Positions 35,460 through 44,495 of a stretch of DNA of 64,000 bases are shown one piece after another. The notes beneath the pieces were generated by a model that ran no database searches, was not told the origin of the DNA, and saw only the letters and a list, made by a program, of their open reading frames with translations. This DNA is from Mycolicibacterium poriferae (lineage in GTDB: Bacteria > Actinomycetota > Actinomycetes > Mycobacteriales > Mycobacteriaceae). Position numbers and translations under genes: made by a program. The DNA is taken from the NCBI RefSeq assembly GCF_010728325.1, contig NZ_AP022570.1, positions 2,232,001 to 2,296,000 of the forward strand, written 5' to 3'. Each line of letters opens with the position of its first letter. The stretch's first letter is position 1.

Positions 35460-36254
35460 TCACTGTTCGCCCAACCCCAGGAGTTCAGTGACCTGGTGGT
35501 CGCGTCCGGCCGTGTAGCCGCCGTCGACCGCGATGGCCTGGCCGCTGACGAAACTCGCGTCCCCCGACACCAGGAATGCCGCCACCGCGGCGACCTCCTC
35601 GGGTCGGCCGAACCGCCGCAGCTTGTGTTCGTGCCGTAGGCCGTTGCGTGGCCCGTCCATCCCGGGCAGGCCCATCACCGAATCGAACAGCGGCGTCTCG
35701 ATGAAGCCGGGGCAGATCGCGTTGACCCGGATTCCGCTGGGGCCGTAGTCGATCGCGGCGTTCTTCGTCAGCAACACGACGCCGCCCTTGGATGCGTTGT
35801 AGGCGCTGCCGCCGGCAGTGCCCTCGAGTCCCTCGACACTGGACAGCGTGACGATCGAGCCACGCTCGCCGTCGACCCTGCTCTGGTTCACCATCTGCGC
35901 GAGGGCCGCCCGCATCACCACGAATGTGCCCTTCAGGTTGATGTCGACGACCCGGTCCCACTCGTTGTCGCCCAGCAGGTGCACCGGTCCGCCTCCGCCC
36001 ACCCCGGCCGAATGGACGACGGCGTCGAGGCGGCCGGCGGCGTCGACCACCGCGCGTACCGCATCCTCGACCGTGGCGGCGTCGAGGACATCGCCGCGCC
36101 GGTAGCGTCCGTCGCGGAGGTCCGGCGGCGCCTCGCCGGCCAGATCGACGCCGATGACGTCGGCGCCCTCGGCGGTGAGCCGGGCCACGGTGGCCGCGCC
36201 GATACCCGAGGCCGCGCCGGTCACGAGCACGCCCTTGCCGCGAAGTCCGTTCAC
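35460..36254 (-). CDS. Short-chain dehydrogenase/reductase
   Basis: 264-residue classical SDR. Cofactor motif GVLVTGAASGIGAATVARL (TGxxxGIG), an acidic residue in VIGVDLAG favouring NAD(H), the NSAG-type motif as HSAGVGGGG, catalytic Ser in VTLSSVEG, YNASKGG (YxxxK) and IRVNAICPGFIETPLF. All catalytic residues are present. The GTG at 36254 gives a normal N-terminus; ATG at 36281 would add nine residues. Divergent from an alpha/beta hydrolase. Substrate unknown, perhaps a steroid or cyclic alcohol. Confidence 0.85.
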   Translation of the reverse strand: MNGLRGKGVLVTGAASGIGAATVARLTAEGADVIGVDLAGEAPPDLRDGRYRRGDVLDAATVEDAVRAVVDAAGRLDAVVHSAGVGGGGPVHLLGDNEWDRVVDINLKGTFVVMRAALAQMVNQSRVDGERGSIVTLSSVEGLEGTAGGSAYNASKGGVVLLTKNAAIDYGPSGIRVNAICPGFIETPLFDSVMGLPGMDGPRNGLRHEHKLRRFGRPEEVAAVAAFLVSGDASFVSGQAIAVDGGYTAGRDHQVTELLGLGEQ

Positions 36255-36311
36255 GCCTCGCAGTATGGCCCACCCGACCATCGGGTGCGGGCGGGTTCAT
36301 ACCATCCAGAG

Positions 36312-37208
36312 ATGGCGCCTCCACCGTCTCTGCCGTCGCCGCACGTGCCGTTCACGACCCACGGGCACGGGGGTGTGCGCATCGCCGCCGACCGGCACGG
36401 TGACCCGGACGCCCGTGCGGTGGTGTTCCTGCACGGGGGAGGCCAGACCCGGCGGTCCTGGGGCCGGGCGGCCGGCGCGGTGGCCGAACGCGGATGGCAG
36501 GCCGTCACCGTCGACCTGCGCGGACACGGCGAGTCGGACTGGGCCGCCGACGGCGACTATCGGGTGGCCAGTTTCGCCGCCGACGTCCGGGAGATCCTCG
36601 AGCAGTTGCCGCCGGACCCCGTCCTGGTCGGCGCGTCCCTCGGTGGGCTGACCTCGATGCTGTTGGCCGGTGAACTCTGCCGCGGAATCGCCTCGGCCGT
36701 GGTGCTGGTCGACATCGTGCCCGACATGGATCCCTCGGGCGCGGAACGGATCCATGCGTTCATGGCCGACAAGATGGTCGACGGTTTCGGGTCGCTCGAC
36801 GAAGTGGCCGACATGATCGCCCAGTTCAACCCCCACCGGCCGCGGCCGACCGACCTCGACGGCCTGCGAAAAAACCTGCGCCGGCGGGGCGGTCGCTGGT
36901 ATTGGCATTGGGATCCACGGTTCATCGACGGCACGGCGGCGCATCCGCCTCTCGAGGTGGAGGACACCGACCGCCTGCACGCCGCGGTGGCGGCGATCCT
37001 GGCCGACGCGGTGCCGGTGCTTCTGGTGCGCGGGCAGGTCAGCGATCTCGTCAGCCGAGATCGCGCCGACGCCTTCCTGGTCCGGTTTCCGCAGGTCGAG
37101 TTCGTCGACGTGGAAGGCGCCGGACACATGGTGGCGGGGGATCGCAACGACTTGTTCGCCGATGCCGTGCTGGCCTTCCTCGACCGTCACCGTCCACCGG
37201 GCGACTGA
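36312..37208 (+). CDS. Alpha/beta hydrolase
   Basis: 298 residues with a canonical hydrolase fold. The oxyanion region is VVFLHGGGQTRRSWG near 39, then DLRGHGESDW near 69. The nucleophile elbow GASLGGL carries Ser near 108, and the catalytic His is in GAGHMVAGDRND near 277. A cap domain with HWDPRFIDG lies between. Resembles epoxide-hydrolase or haloperoxidase-like enzymes; substrate unknown. The ATG at 36312 is the first in frame after the divergent SDR promoter. Confidence 0.85.
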   Translation: MAPPPSLPSPHVPFTTHGHGGVRIAADRHGDPDARAVVFLHGGGQTRRSWGRAAGAVAERGWQAVTVDLRGHGESDWAADGDYRVASFAADVREILEQLPPDPVLVGASLGGLTSMLLAGELCRGIASAVVLVDIVPDMDPSGAERIHAFMADKMVDGFGSLDEVADMIAQFNPHRPRPTDLDGLRKNLRRRGGRWYWHWDPRFIDGTAAHPPLEVEDTDRLHAAVAAILADAVPVLLVRGQVSDLVSRDRADAFLVRFPQVEFVDVEGAGHMVAGDRNDLFADAVLAFLDRHRPPGD

Positions 37209-37231
37209 TCTGCGGCGACGCTGCGGCGCTA

Positions 37232-37253
37232 GGGTGTGACCGGAGCCACACCC
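37232..37253. promoter_or_regulatory. Inverted repeat upstream of fabG3-like gene
   Basis: GGGTGTG-N8-CACACCC in the 83-bp gap between the hydrolase and the next SDR. It could be an operator or a weak terminator hairpin. It lies 39 bp before the ATG at 37292. Confidence 0.4.
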
Positions 37254-37291
37254 GCGGCCGCATCGAACAGGCCGCCACGACAGGAGGATTG

Positions 37292-38074
37292 ATGACTGCA
37301 CGGTTGGCCGGCAAGGTCGCTCTCGTCAGCGGCGCCGCCCGAGGGATGGGGGCTTCGCATGCCCGCGAGATGGTCGCGCACGGCGCGCGCGTGGTCTGCG
37401 GTGACATCCTCGACGCCGAAGGCGAACGGGTCGCCGAGGACCTGGGCGATGCAGCCCGCTATGTCCACCTCGACGTCACCAGCCCCCACGACTGGGAACG
37501 CGCGGTGGCCGTCGCCCTCGCCGAGTTCGGCGGCATCGACATCCTGGTGAACAACGCCGGCATTCTCAACATCGGCACCGTGGAGGACTTCCCGCTCTCG
37601 GAATGGCAGCGCATCCTCGACATCAATCTGACCGGTGTCTTCCTCGGCATTCGCGCCGTCACGCCGGCCATGAAGGCCGCAGGCCGAGGCTCGATCATCA
37701 ACATCTCGTCCATCGAGGGGATGGCGGGCACGGTGGCGTGTCACGGCTACACCGCCACCAAGTTCGCCGTGCGCGGGCTCACCAAATCGACCGCTCTGGA
37801 GTTGGGCGCATTCGGGATCCGGGTCAACTCGGTGCATCCCGGCCTGGTGAAAACGCCCATGGCCGATTGGGTTCCGGAGGACATCTTCTCCAGCGCGCTG
37901 GGCCGCATCGCCCAGCCGCGCGAGGTCAGCAACCTGGTGGTGTACCTGGCCAGTGACGACTCGAGCTATTCGACCGGCTCCGAGTTCGTCGTCGACGGGG
38001 GCACCATCGCGGGCCTGCCCCACAAGGACTTCTCGGCCGTCGACGTCGATCAGCAACCGGAATGGATCACCTAA
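37292..38074 (+). CDS. SDR family oxidoreductase, Rv2002/FabG3 20-beta-hydroxysteroid dehydrogenase-like
   Basis: 260-residue classical SDR with KVALVSGAARGMGASHAREM (cofactor), VCGDILD (acidic residue for NAD), ILVNNAGIL, INISSIEG (Ser), YTATKFAVRG (Tyr/Lys) and VNSVHPGLVKTPMADW. Close in length and wording to M. tuberculosis FabG3 (Rv2002), a 20-beta-hydroxysteroid dehydrogenase encoded near the DosR cluster. An AGGAGG site precedes the ATG. Its last 4 bp overlap the end of the convergent LuxR gene. Substrate assignment is by similarity. Confidence 0.85.
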   Translation: MTARLAGKVALVSGAARGMGASHAREMVAHGARVVCGDILDAEGERVAEDLGDAARYVHLDVTSPHDWERAVAVALAEFGGIDILVNNAGILNIGTVEDFPLSEWQRILDINLTGVFLGIRAVTPAMKAAGRGSIINISSIEGMAGTVACHGYTATKFAVRGLTKSTALELGAFGIRVNSVHPGLVKTPMADWVPEDIFSSALGRIAQPREVSNLVVYLASDDSSYSTGSEFVVDGGTIAGLPHKDFSAVDVDQQPEWIT

Positions 38075-40890
38075 GCAGAGTCGTTGCCGCCCTGGTCCAT
38101 CCGCCTGCCCAGCTCCGCGCGCGAACTGATCTGGAGCTTGCGGTAGATCTTGGTCAGGTTGTGCTCCACCGTCTTGGCGCTGATGAACATCGCTGCGGCG
38201 ATGTCCTTGTTGGTCGACCCTGACGCCGCCATCTCGGCGACCCGCTGCTCGGACGGCGTCAATTGGCTCAGATCCTCCGACGGCGCCACCACGGTACGCG
38301 CCAGCTCGGCCTCGGCGCGGCGCGCCCACAACGGTGTGCCCAGCCGCTCGAACACCTCGCGCGCCTCGGCCAGATTGGTTGCCGCCGTGTTCTTCTGGCG
38401 TAGCCTGCGCTGCAGCTGACCCAGGATCAGCTGCGTCCTGGCCCGCTCGAACGGCATCGGCAACGACTCGTGCTCGGCCAACGCGCGGTGTGCGGTCTCC
38501 TCGGCGGCGGTCACATCGCCACGCGCCGCCAGCAGCATCGCCCGGCACCGCGCCCCGACCGACTTCATCCAGGCACGGTCGTGCCGCGCCCCGTTCTGTT
38601 CCAGCGCGCGGGTGAACGTCTCGGCATCGTCGAGCCGGCCCACTCCCACCATCGCCTCGATCACGTCGGGCAAATGCCAGGCATACATCTGCTCGGTGCA
38701 GGGCATCTGGTCCGCCAGGAAAGCCGGATCCAGCGCGTCGAGCGCCTCGCGGTGGTTGCCCAGCGACTCCTCGAGGAAACACAGCGTCATGCCCGGCCAG
38801 TCGGCGATATGCGACGAGCTGCGATTCCTCATCGCGGTCAGCACCCAGCGGGCGTCGGCGCGGGCGGCATCCTCACGGCCGGCGTAGGCGGCCACCGCAG
38901 CGCGCACCGTCATCGGGATGATCAGCACGTCGTCGCCGCCGAGCTGCTCGGCCCGCTCCACCGCCTCCGCCGCCTCGACGGCGGCCTCAGCGACCTGCCC
39001 ACGCCAGATGTGGTTGATCGCCAGAAACCCTGCGATGGCCATCATGTCGCTCTCGGCGCCGCGCTCGATGCAGACGCTGCGGACCGCGGTCAACTCGTCG
39101 TGCGCCTGCTCGAGCCGGCCAGTCCAGGACAGGGCCAGCGCGTGGACGAACGGCGCCCGGAAGATGATAGGCACATCCAGCGCGCTGTCGTAGGACTGCA
39201 TCGCCCGGTCCAGCGAGTCCTCGTCCAGGCCGCGGCCGCACTGAAAGTTCACATGCACCGACCAGGCCAACGCGGCGCTGGTGATCGCCGGCACGCCGAG
39301 CTCCTCGGCCAGCTTGACCGCATCACGGACGTGCCGACGCGCATCGTCGAGCTCGCCGATGCTGTTCAACGCGAACGACAATCGCAGCAGCACCTGCACC
39401 ATGATCGCCGGGATCCCCGCGGCGTCGTCGAGGGCGCTGCGCAGCAGTTCGACCGCCTCGGCGTGTTCGTTCTCGTACATCCGCACGGTGGCCAGCAGGC
39501 TCGTCGCCATGGCGCGCAGCATGCCCGGTTCCATCGTCGCAGCGTCGGCGAGCAGGGCCCCGGCCCTGGCGGTGTTGCCGGCCAGAAAGTGGTTCTCCGC
39601 AGACTTCATTCGGCGCAGCACCGTGTCACCACCGAGCCCCAGAGCCAGATCGACGAGCTCAGCGGCCGCTGCCGGCGCCCCGCGCGACCGTGCGGAGTCC
39701 GCAGCCTGGTCGAGCGCCGTGAGGATCTCCTCATCGCCGTGCGCCGCCGCCAGCGCCAGGTGACGGGCTCTGAGCTCGGGCTGGGTTTCCAGCGCGGCCA
39801 GCCTACGGTGCATCGCGCGGCGTGCCGGAGGCCCGGCGTCGCTGTAGACGCCACTGGCCAACAGCGGGTGGGTGAACCGCACCCGGTGACCGTCGAGGCC
39901 GAGGATGCCCGCCGCCTCGGCGCGCTCCACGCGGCGCGCGAGCTCGTCGACATCGACGGCGTTGGCCTTCGCCAGCAACTCGATCGTCGGGTCGGCGAGG
40001 CAGGCCACGCTCAGCAACAGCGCGCGCTCGGCGTCGTCGAGCGCCGCAATGCGCCGCCGCACCAGATCGGTGAGGGTGGCGGGGAGCGGCTGCTCGGGGC
40101 CGGCCTGGTCGTCCTGCAGCGCGCGCGCCAGTTCCAGGGCGAAAAACGGGTTGCCGCCGGAGATCTCGGCGATCCGCAACACCGTCGGACGGGAGAACGT
40201 GCGGCCCAGACGATCGGAGATCACCGCGTGCAACTCCCGGGTGTCCATCGGCTGCACCGTCACCCGGCCCAGACGGTCGGGCCGGTCGAGCTGCAGCCAG
40301 CGTGCGACCTGGCCGTCCCCGGGGGTGCACCGCTCGGTCATCAGCACACCGAAGGCGCCGTTGAGCCGGCGTGCCGCGAACTCGACGGCGGTACGGCTGG
40401 AGCTGTCCAGCCACTGCGCGTCGTCGATTGCCAGCAGCACCGGGGTCCGGTCGTCGGACTGGTGCATGTGATCGAGGACGGAGACGAACGCTGCGGCCAC
40501 CACCCGCTGATCGGTCGGGGGGCCTTCGGCGCCTGCGCGCAACAGCACCCGGTCCAAGGCCAGGCGCTGCAGTGCCGGCAGCGTCGCAAAGTGCTCGGCG
40601 TCCACCTCGCTGAGCAGGTCGGCCAGCGCGGCGAAGGCCATCACCGTTTCGGCCTGGCCGACCCGGGCGGTCAACACGCGGAAGCCGCGGGCGCGCGCCT
40701 GGCGCAGCAGCGACAGCCACAGGGTGGTCTTCCCGATGCCGGCCTCGCCCTCGATCACCAGCGCGGTGGGCCTGTCCGTCACCGCATCCAGGAATCCAGC
40801 AACCTGGGGATTCTCGACCGGACGCAGGCTAGCGGTGGGCACGGCACTCATCATCGCAGCCGGCAAAGACCCGTGCATCCAATCGGACAT
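38071..40890 (-). CDS. Large ATP-binding LuxR-family transcriptional regulator (LAL/MalT type)
   Basis: About 939 residues. An N-terminal STAND-type ATPase has Walker A IEGEAGIGKTTLW near 43 and Walker B VLLAIDDAQWLD near 148, followed by a long helical TPR-like region (400-860). The C-terminal LuxR helix-turn-helix (870-930) reads LTPSEQRVAEMAASGSTNKDIAAAMFISAKTVEHNLTKIYRKL. Such regulators sense a ligand through ATPase/TPR domains and bind DNA as oligomers. Start ATG 40890 is chosen close after the preceding gene; ATG 40878 or 40854 are possible, and longer frames overlap the quinone oxidoreductase. Targets unknown; the adjacent SDR or oxidoreductase are candidates. Confidence 0.88.
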   Translation of the reverse strand: MSDWMHGSLPAAMMSAVPTASLRPVENPQVAGFLDAVTDRPTALVIEGEAGIGKTTLWLSLLRQARARGFRVLTARVGQAETVMAFAALADLLSEVDAEHFATLPALQRLALDRVLLRAGAEGPPTDQRVVAAAFVSVLDHMHQSDDRTPVLLAIDDAQWLDSSSRTAVEFAARRLNGAFGVLMTERCTPGDGQVARWLQLDRPDRLGRVTVQPMDTRELHAVISDRLGRTFSRPTVLRIAEISGGNPFFALELARALQDDQAGPEQPLPATLTDLVRRRIAALDDAERALLLSVACLADPTIELLAKANAVDVDELARRVERAEAAGILGLDGHRVRFTHPLLASGVYSDAGPPARRAMHRRLAALETQPELRARHLALAAAHGDEEILTALDQAADSARSRGAPAAAAELVDLALGLGGDTVLRRMKSAENHFLAGNTARAGALLADAATMEPGMLRAMATSLLATVRMYENEHAEAVELLRSALDDAAGIPAIMVQVLLRLSFALNSIGELDDARRHVRDAVKLAEELGVPAITSAALAWSVHVNFQCGRGLDEDSLDRAMQSYDSALDVPIIFRAPFVHALALSWTGRLEQAHDELTAVRSVCIERGAESDMMAIAGFLAINHIWRGQVAEAAVEAAEAVERAEQLGGDDVLIIPMTVRAAVAAYAGREDAARADARWVLTAMRNRSSSHIADWPGMTLCFLEESLGNHREALDALDPAFLADQMPCTEQMYAWHLPDVIEAMVGVGRLDDAETFTRALEQNGARHDRAWMKSVGARCRAMLLAARGDVTAAEETAHRALAEHESLPMPFERARTQLILGQLQRRLRQKNTAATNLAEAREVFERLGTPLWARRAEAELARTVVAPSEDLSQLTPSEQRVAEMAASGSTNKDIAAAMFISAKTVEHNLTKIYRKLQISSRAELGRRMDQGGNDSA

Positions 40891-40913
40891 TCTGCGGGCG
40901 CAGCCCGATCCGC

Positions 40914-41888
40914 TCAGCGCAGCGAGACGACAACTTTGCCCCTGGCTGTCCGGTCCTCCAGCGAGGCGATCGCCGCCGCGGCGTCCTCGAGCGGGAACAC
41001 CACCGGTTCCGGGGCCCTGACCCGACCGGACGCCAGCAGCGGGAGCAGTTCGGCCCACTGCTGCTGCAGGTAGCCGGGATGGCGCATGGTCCAGGCGCCC
41101 CACCCGACGCCGACCACGTCGACGTTGTTCAGCAGCAACCGGTTCACCTTCACCGTGGGGATGTCCCCGCCGGTGAACCCGACCACCAGGAGACGTCCGC
41201 CCGGCGACAGCGAACGCAACGAGTCGGTGAAACGGTCACCGCCCACCGGGTCGACCACGATGTCCACCCCGCGCCCGTCGGTCAACTCCTTGACCGCGTC
41301 CTTGAACCCGTCGGCCAGCACGACGTCGGAGGCGCCGGCCGCCCGGGCGACATCGGCCTTCTCCTCGCTGCTGACCACTGCGATGGTGCGCGCCGCGCCG
41401 AACGCCGGCGCGAGCCGCAGCGTCGACGTGCCGATCCCACCGGCGGCACCATGCACCAGCACCGTGTCGCCGTTGCTCAATCGGCCGCGGGTCCGAAGCG
41501 CGAAGTGCACCGTCAGGTCGTTGAACAGGACCCCGGCGCCGGCCTCGAACGACACCGAGTCCGGCAGCCTGAACAGGCGCTCCGGCGGCAGGGTCACGAC
41601 TTCGGCCATCGCGCCGCACAGCATCGTCAGCCCCGCGACCCGGTCGCCGGGGCGGACGTGCGCCTCCTCGGGTGCGCTGCGCACCACCCCGGCGATCTCG
41701 GCACCAGGGATGTAGGGCATCTCGGGCTTGTACTGGTAGAGGCCGCGGGACTGCAGGGCGTCGGGGTAGGCCACCCCGGCGGCGTGCACGTCGACGACGA
41801 CCACATCGTCACCGCCGGCGGGTTCGTCGATCTCGACGACGTGGGCGGCCTGCGGTCCGTCGAGCCGGGCTATCTGTATCGCACGCAT
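40914..41888 (-). CDS. NADPH:quinone oxidoreductase / MDR-family alcohol dehydrogenase-like
   Basis: 324-residue medium-chain reductase of the zeta-crystallin (QOR) type. The N-terminal GroES-like domain has AAGVAYPDALQSRGLYQYKPEMPYIPGAEIAGVV. The NADPH-binding Rossmann motif is VLVHGAAGGIGTSTLRLA near 145, then DGRGVDIVVDPVGG and GRLLVVGFTGGDIPTV. The zinc-ligand cysteines of alcohol dehydrogenases are absent, as expected for QOR. Read toward the LuxR gene with a 23-bp gap, so probably co-transcribed with it. Confidence 0.88.
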   Translation of the reverse strand: MRAIQIARLDGPQAAHVVEIDEPAGGDDVVVVDVHAAGVAYPDALQSRGLYQYKPEMPYIPGAEIAGVVRSAPEEAHVRPGDRVAGLTMLCGAMAEVVTLPPERLFRLPDSVSFEAGAGVLFNDLTVHFALRTRGRLSNGDTVLVHGAAGGIGTSTLRLAPAFGAARTIAVVSSEEKADVARAAGASDVVLADGFKDAVKELTDGRGVDIVVDPVGGDRFTDSLRSLSPGGRLLVVGFTGGDIPTVKVNRLLLNNVDVVGVGWGAWTMRHPGYLQQQWAELLPLLASGRVRAPEPVVFPLEDAAAAIASLEDRTARGKVVVSLR

Positions 41889-42044
41889 CCGACCATTTAA
41901 CGCCCCCGTGGCTCACCGTCGGCGACGGTGTCCGCCGGTACAGTCTGGTCCACCGACGCCACCGGCCGGCCTCACTGACCGCACCGGGTCGCCCCATCGA
42001 GACCGGCGGCGCGGGGCACGGCAACGTTGCTGGAACCGAGGAGC

Positions 42045-43013
42045 ATGCGCATGGCACGAGGCAGCACCAGGGTGCGCGGCGGTGGTTTCGCCGCCGACGG
42101 GCTTCCCCCCGGACGGTTCGTCGATGTGCGATCGGTCGACGGCGTGCGGCTGCACACCGAGGTCTTCGGCCCCAAGGACGGCTATCCGGTCGTGTTGGCG
42201 CACGGCATCACCTGCGCCCTGCGGGTGTGGGCGCACCAGATCTCCGAGCTGGCCCGGCACCATCGGGTCATCGCCTTCGACCATCGCGGTCACGGACGCA
42301 GCGGGGTGCCACCGCGGCGGGGCGGCTACAGCCTCGACCACCTCGCCGCGGACCTGGACGCGGTACTGGCCGCCACGCTGCAGCCCGGCGAGCGCGCGGT
42401 GGTTGCCGGGCACTCGATGGGCGGCATCGCCATCACCTCATGGGCCGAGCGTCACCCGGAGCGCGTGTCCGAGCGTGCCGACGCCGTCGCGCTGATCAAC
42501 ACCACGACCGGTGACCTGCTGCGCAACGTCAACCTCCTGCCGGTGCCCGCGCAGTTCTCCGAAGCCCGGGTGCGCGCGGCCGGCACCCTGCTCAAAGCGT
42601 TCGGCGGTGCGCCGCTGGTCCGCGCGGCCGACCGGCCAAGCCGCCGGTTCGTGTCCTCGATCGCCGTCGGCCGCGACGCCGACCCCGCGGTCACGGATCT
42701 CGTCTACCAGTTGTTCAACGCCACCCCGGCGGCCGGGCGCGGCGGCTGGGCCCGGGTGCTGGTCGACCATCTCGGCCCGCGGCACATCGGCCTGAAGAAC
42801 CTGACGGTGCCGACGCTGGTGATCGGCAGCACCCAAGATCGGCTGTTGCCGATGGTGTCGTCCCGACGGATCGCCGCGACCGCACCGAACCTGGCGCGGT
42901 TCGTCGAGCTCGACGGCGGCCACTGCGCGATCCTGGAACGTCCCGCCGACGTCAATGCGCAACTGCAGTGGCTGATCGACTCCGTCCGTCAGGAAGGCCG
43001 CGCCAACTCCTGA
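42045..43013 (+). CDS. Alpha/beta hydrolase
   Basis: 322-residue hydrolase. Conserved parts: [33 protein letters not shown], the nucleophile elbow [11 protein letters not shown] with Ser near 125, the late Asp in [11 protein letters not shown] and His in [12 protein letters not shown]. Similar to mycobacterial lipase/esterase-like proteins. A GAGGAG site precedes ATG 42045; ATG 42051 is an alternative. Its 3' end overlaps the convergent amine oxidase by 25 bp. Substrate unknown. Confidence 0.85.
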   Translation: MRMARGSTRVRGGGFAADGLPPGRFVDVRSVDGVRLHTEVFGPKDGYPVVLAHGITCALRVWAHQISELARHHRVIAFDHRGHGRSGVPPRRGGYSLDHLAADLDAVLAATLQPGERAVVAGHSMGGIAITSWAERHPERVSERADAVALINTTTGDLLRNVNLLPVPAQFSEARVRAAGTLLKAFGGAPLVRAADRPSRRFVSSIAVGRDADPAVTDLVYQLFNATPAAGRGGWARVLVDHLGPRHIGLKNLTVPTLVIGSTQDRLLPMVSSRRIAATAPNLARFVELDGGHCAILERPADVNAQLQWLIDSVRQEGRANS

Positions 43014-44359
43014 TGCGCCTCGGCGGCCGCGCGCAGACCCGAACGCACCGCCCCGTCCAGGAATCCCGTCCAGACGTCGGCGGTCTCGGTGCCGGCCCAG
43101 AAGATGCCGTCGCAGGCGCGCCGCAACCACGGGCCGTGCGCCGTCCACGCCCCGGGCGGGACCGCCGCGGTTGGCCCGCCCGGCGCGAAGGCCTCGGCGC
43201 TCCAGCAGTGATCGAGATAGTCGACCGGCCGGGTCGCGGCCGGGCCGAACAGCGATGCGAAACCCGCGAGCGCGACCTCACGCCGATCCGCCGGCGGCAG
43301 CGGGTCGAAGCTGCGCGCGTCGGTGAACCCCAGCAGGATGCCCGGGCCCGCGTCGCCGATGTCGGGGCTGACGTCGAAGGTGATGAAGACCGGCCCCTCG
43401 TCGGAGAGCGCCTCACCCGAGTAGCCGTCGGCCCGCCAGAACGGGGTCTCGTACGCGGCGTAGGCCTTGCTCAGGTTGCCCTGCGGCCAGTTCCGGATCA
43501 GTGCGGCGTGCTCGGGCGGCAGCGGCGGGTCGAACGCGATGCCGCCGCGATGCGCGGGCGGGACGGCGACGACGACGGCGCGCGCGGTGATCTCGCCGCC
43601 CGGGCAACTGACGGTCAGCGTCGCGTCGGGGTTACGCGCGATACGCCCAACCGGCGCGTGAAGCCTCACCCGCTCGCCGAGCGCATCGGCCATCCGCACG
43701 GCGATCTGCTGAGTGCCGCCCGGATACCGGTCCTGCTGCGCTCCGCCCTCGACGTCGAGCATCCGGTTCAGTCCACCCGCGGCCTTGACGTAGCGCACCG
43801 CGTGCAACATCGACACCGCGTCGGGTTCGGCGCCCCAGGTCACCCGCGACATGATCGCCATCAGGTCCCGCGTCGACGCGCCCGCGTGCACCGAGCGCAG
43901 CCACTGCTCCAGCGACACCCGGTCGAGTTCGTCGGCGACGGGGGAAGCCCACGGCTCGGCGACACTCACCCTGCGGCTGATGCGGTCGAACCTCCACTGG
44001 ATGCGCGAGACGTCGAGCAACTCGAGGATGGACAGCCGGGGGATCGTGCTCCGGTAGGAACGCACCTTGCCGCGCCAACGGATCAGGTTCTTGCCGCGTC
44101 CGTAAGTGGGCACCGCGTCACAGCCCAGCTCGGCGGCCAGGGCCAGCACGGCCTCCTGCGTGGGCCCGACGAACGTCGCCCCCAGGTCGACCGGGGCGCC
44201 GGCCAGCGTCGCCGTGTAGGAGCGGCCCCCGACCCGGTCACGGCCTTCCAGGACGAGCACGTCGTGTCCCAGCCGGCTCAGCTCCCGCGCGGCCGTCAGC
44301 CCGGCGAAGCCCGCCCCGACGACGACGACATCCACGACCTCACCCGCGCCTGCATCCAC
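42989..44359 (-). CDS. Flavin-containing amine oxidase (monoamine oxidase-like)
   Basis: 456-residue FAD enzyme. The N-terminal dinucleotide-binding motif is [39 protein letters not shown]. The mid-region has [20 protein letters not shown]. The C-terminal FAD contact [37 protein letters not shown] near 415-445 is characteristic of MAO/polyamine oxidases. Full length for the family; similar to mycobacterial AofH. The FAD-linking Cys position of human MAO (SGGC-type) is not evident, so FAD is probably non-covalent. Divergent from the EthA-like pair. Confidence 0.88.
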   Translation of the reverse strand: MDAGAGEVVDVVVVGAGFAGLTAARELSRLGHDVLVLEGRDRVGGRSYTATLAGAPVDLGATFVGPTQEAVLALAAELGCDAVPTYGRGKNLIRWRGKVRSYRSTIPRLSILELLDVSRIQWRFDRISRRVSVAEPWASPVADELDRVSLEQWLRSVHAGASTRDLMAIMSRVTWGAEPDAVSMLHAVRYVKAAGGLNRMLDVEGGAQQDRYPGGTQQIAVRMADALGERVRLHAPVGRIARNPDATLTVSCPGGEITARAVVVAVPPAHRGGIAFDPPLPPEHAALIRNWPQGNLSKAYAAYETPFWRADGYSGEALSDEGPVFITFDVSPDIGDAGPGILLGFTDARSFDPLPPADRREVALAGFASLFGPAATRPVDYLDHCWSAEAFAPGGPTAAVPPGAWTAHGPWLRRACDGIFWAGTETADVWTGFLDGAVRSGLRAAAEAHQELARPS

Positions 44360-44495
44360 GTCCCCATCCTCGCGTATCCGAGGCGGCCGTCGGGGCAGAG
44401 CGTCGAACTCTCGCTCGATTCATTGAGCCGGATTGTCGACGCGTGCGGGCCCGGACCCATATCGTGGTACGTGGCGGGACCAAAGGAGGTTGCGG

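Noticed and set aside
38470-41073. 867-residue plus-strand frame antisense to the LuxR gene, and similar long frames such as 26554-29337 (minus) and 30793-33495 (minus)
   Set aside because: Long shadow frames expected at very high GC; composition is His/Arg/Gln/Gly-rich without domains, and each lies opposite a gene with clear motifs.
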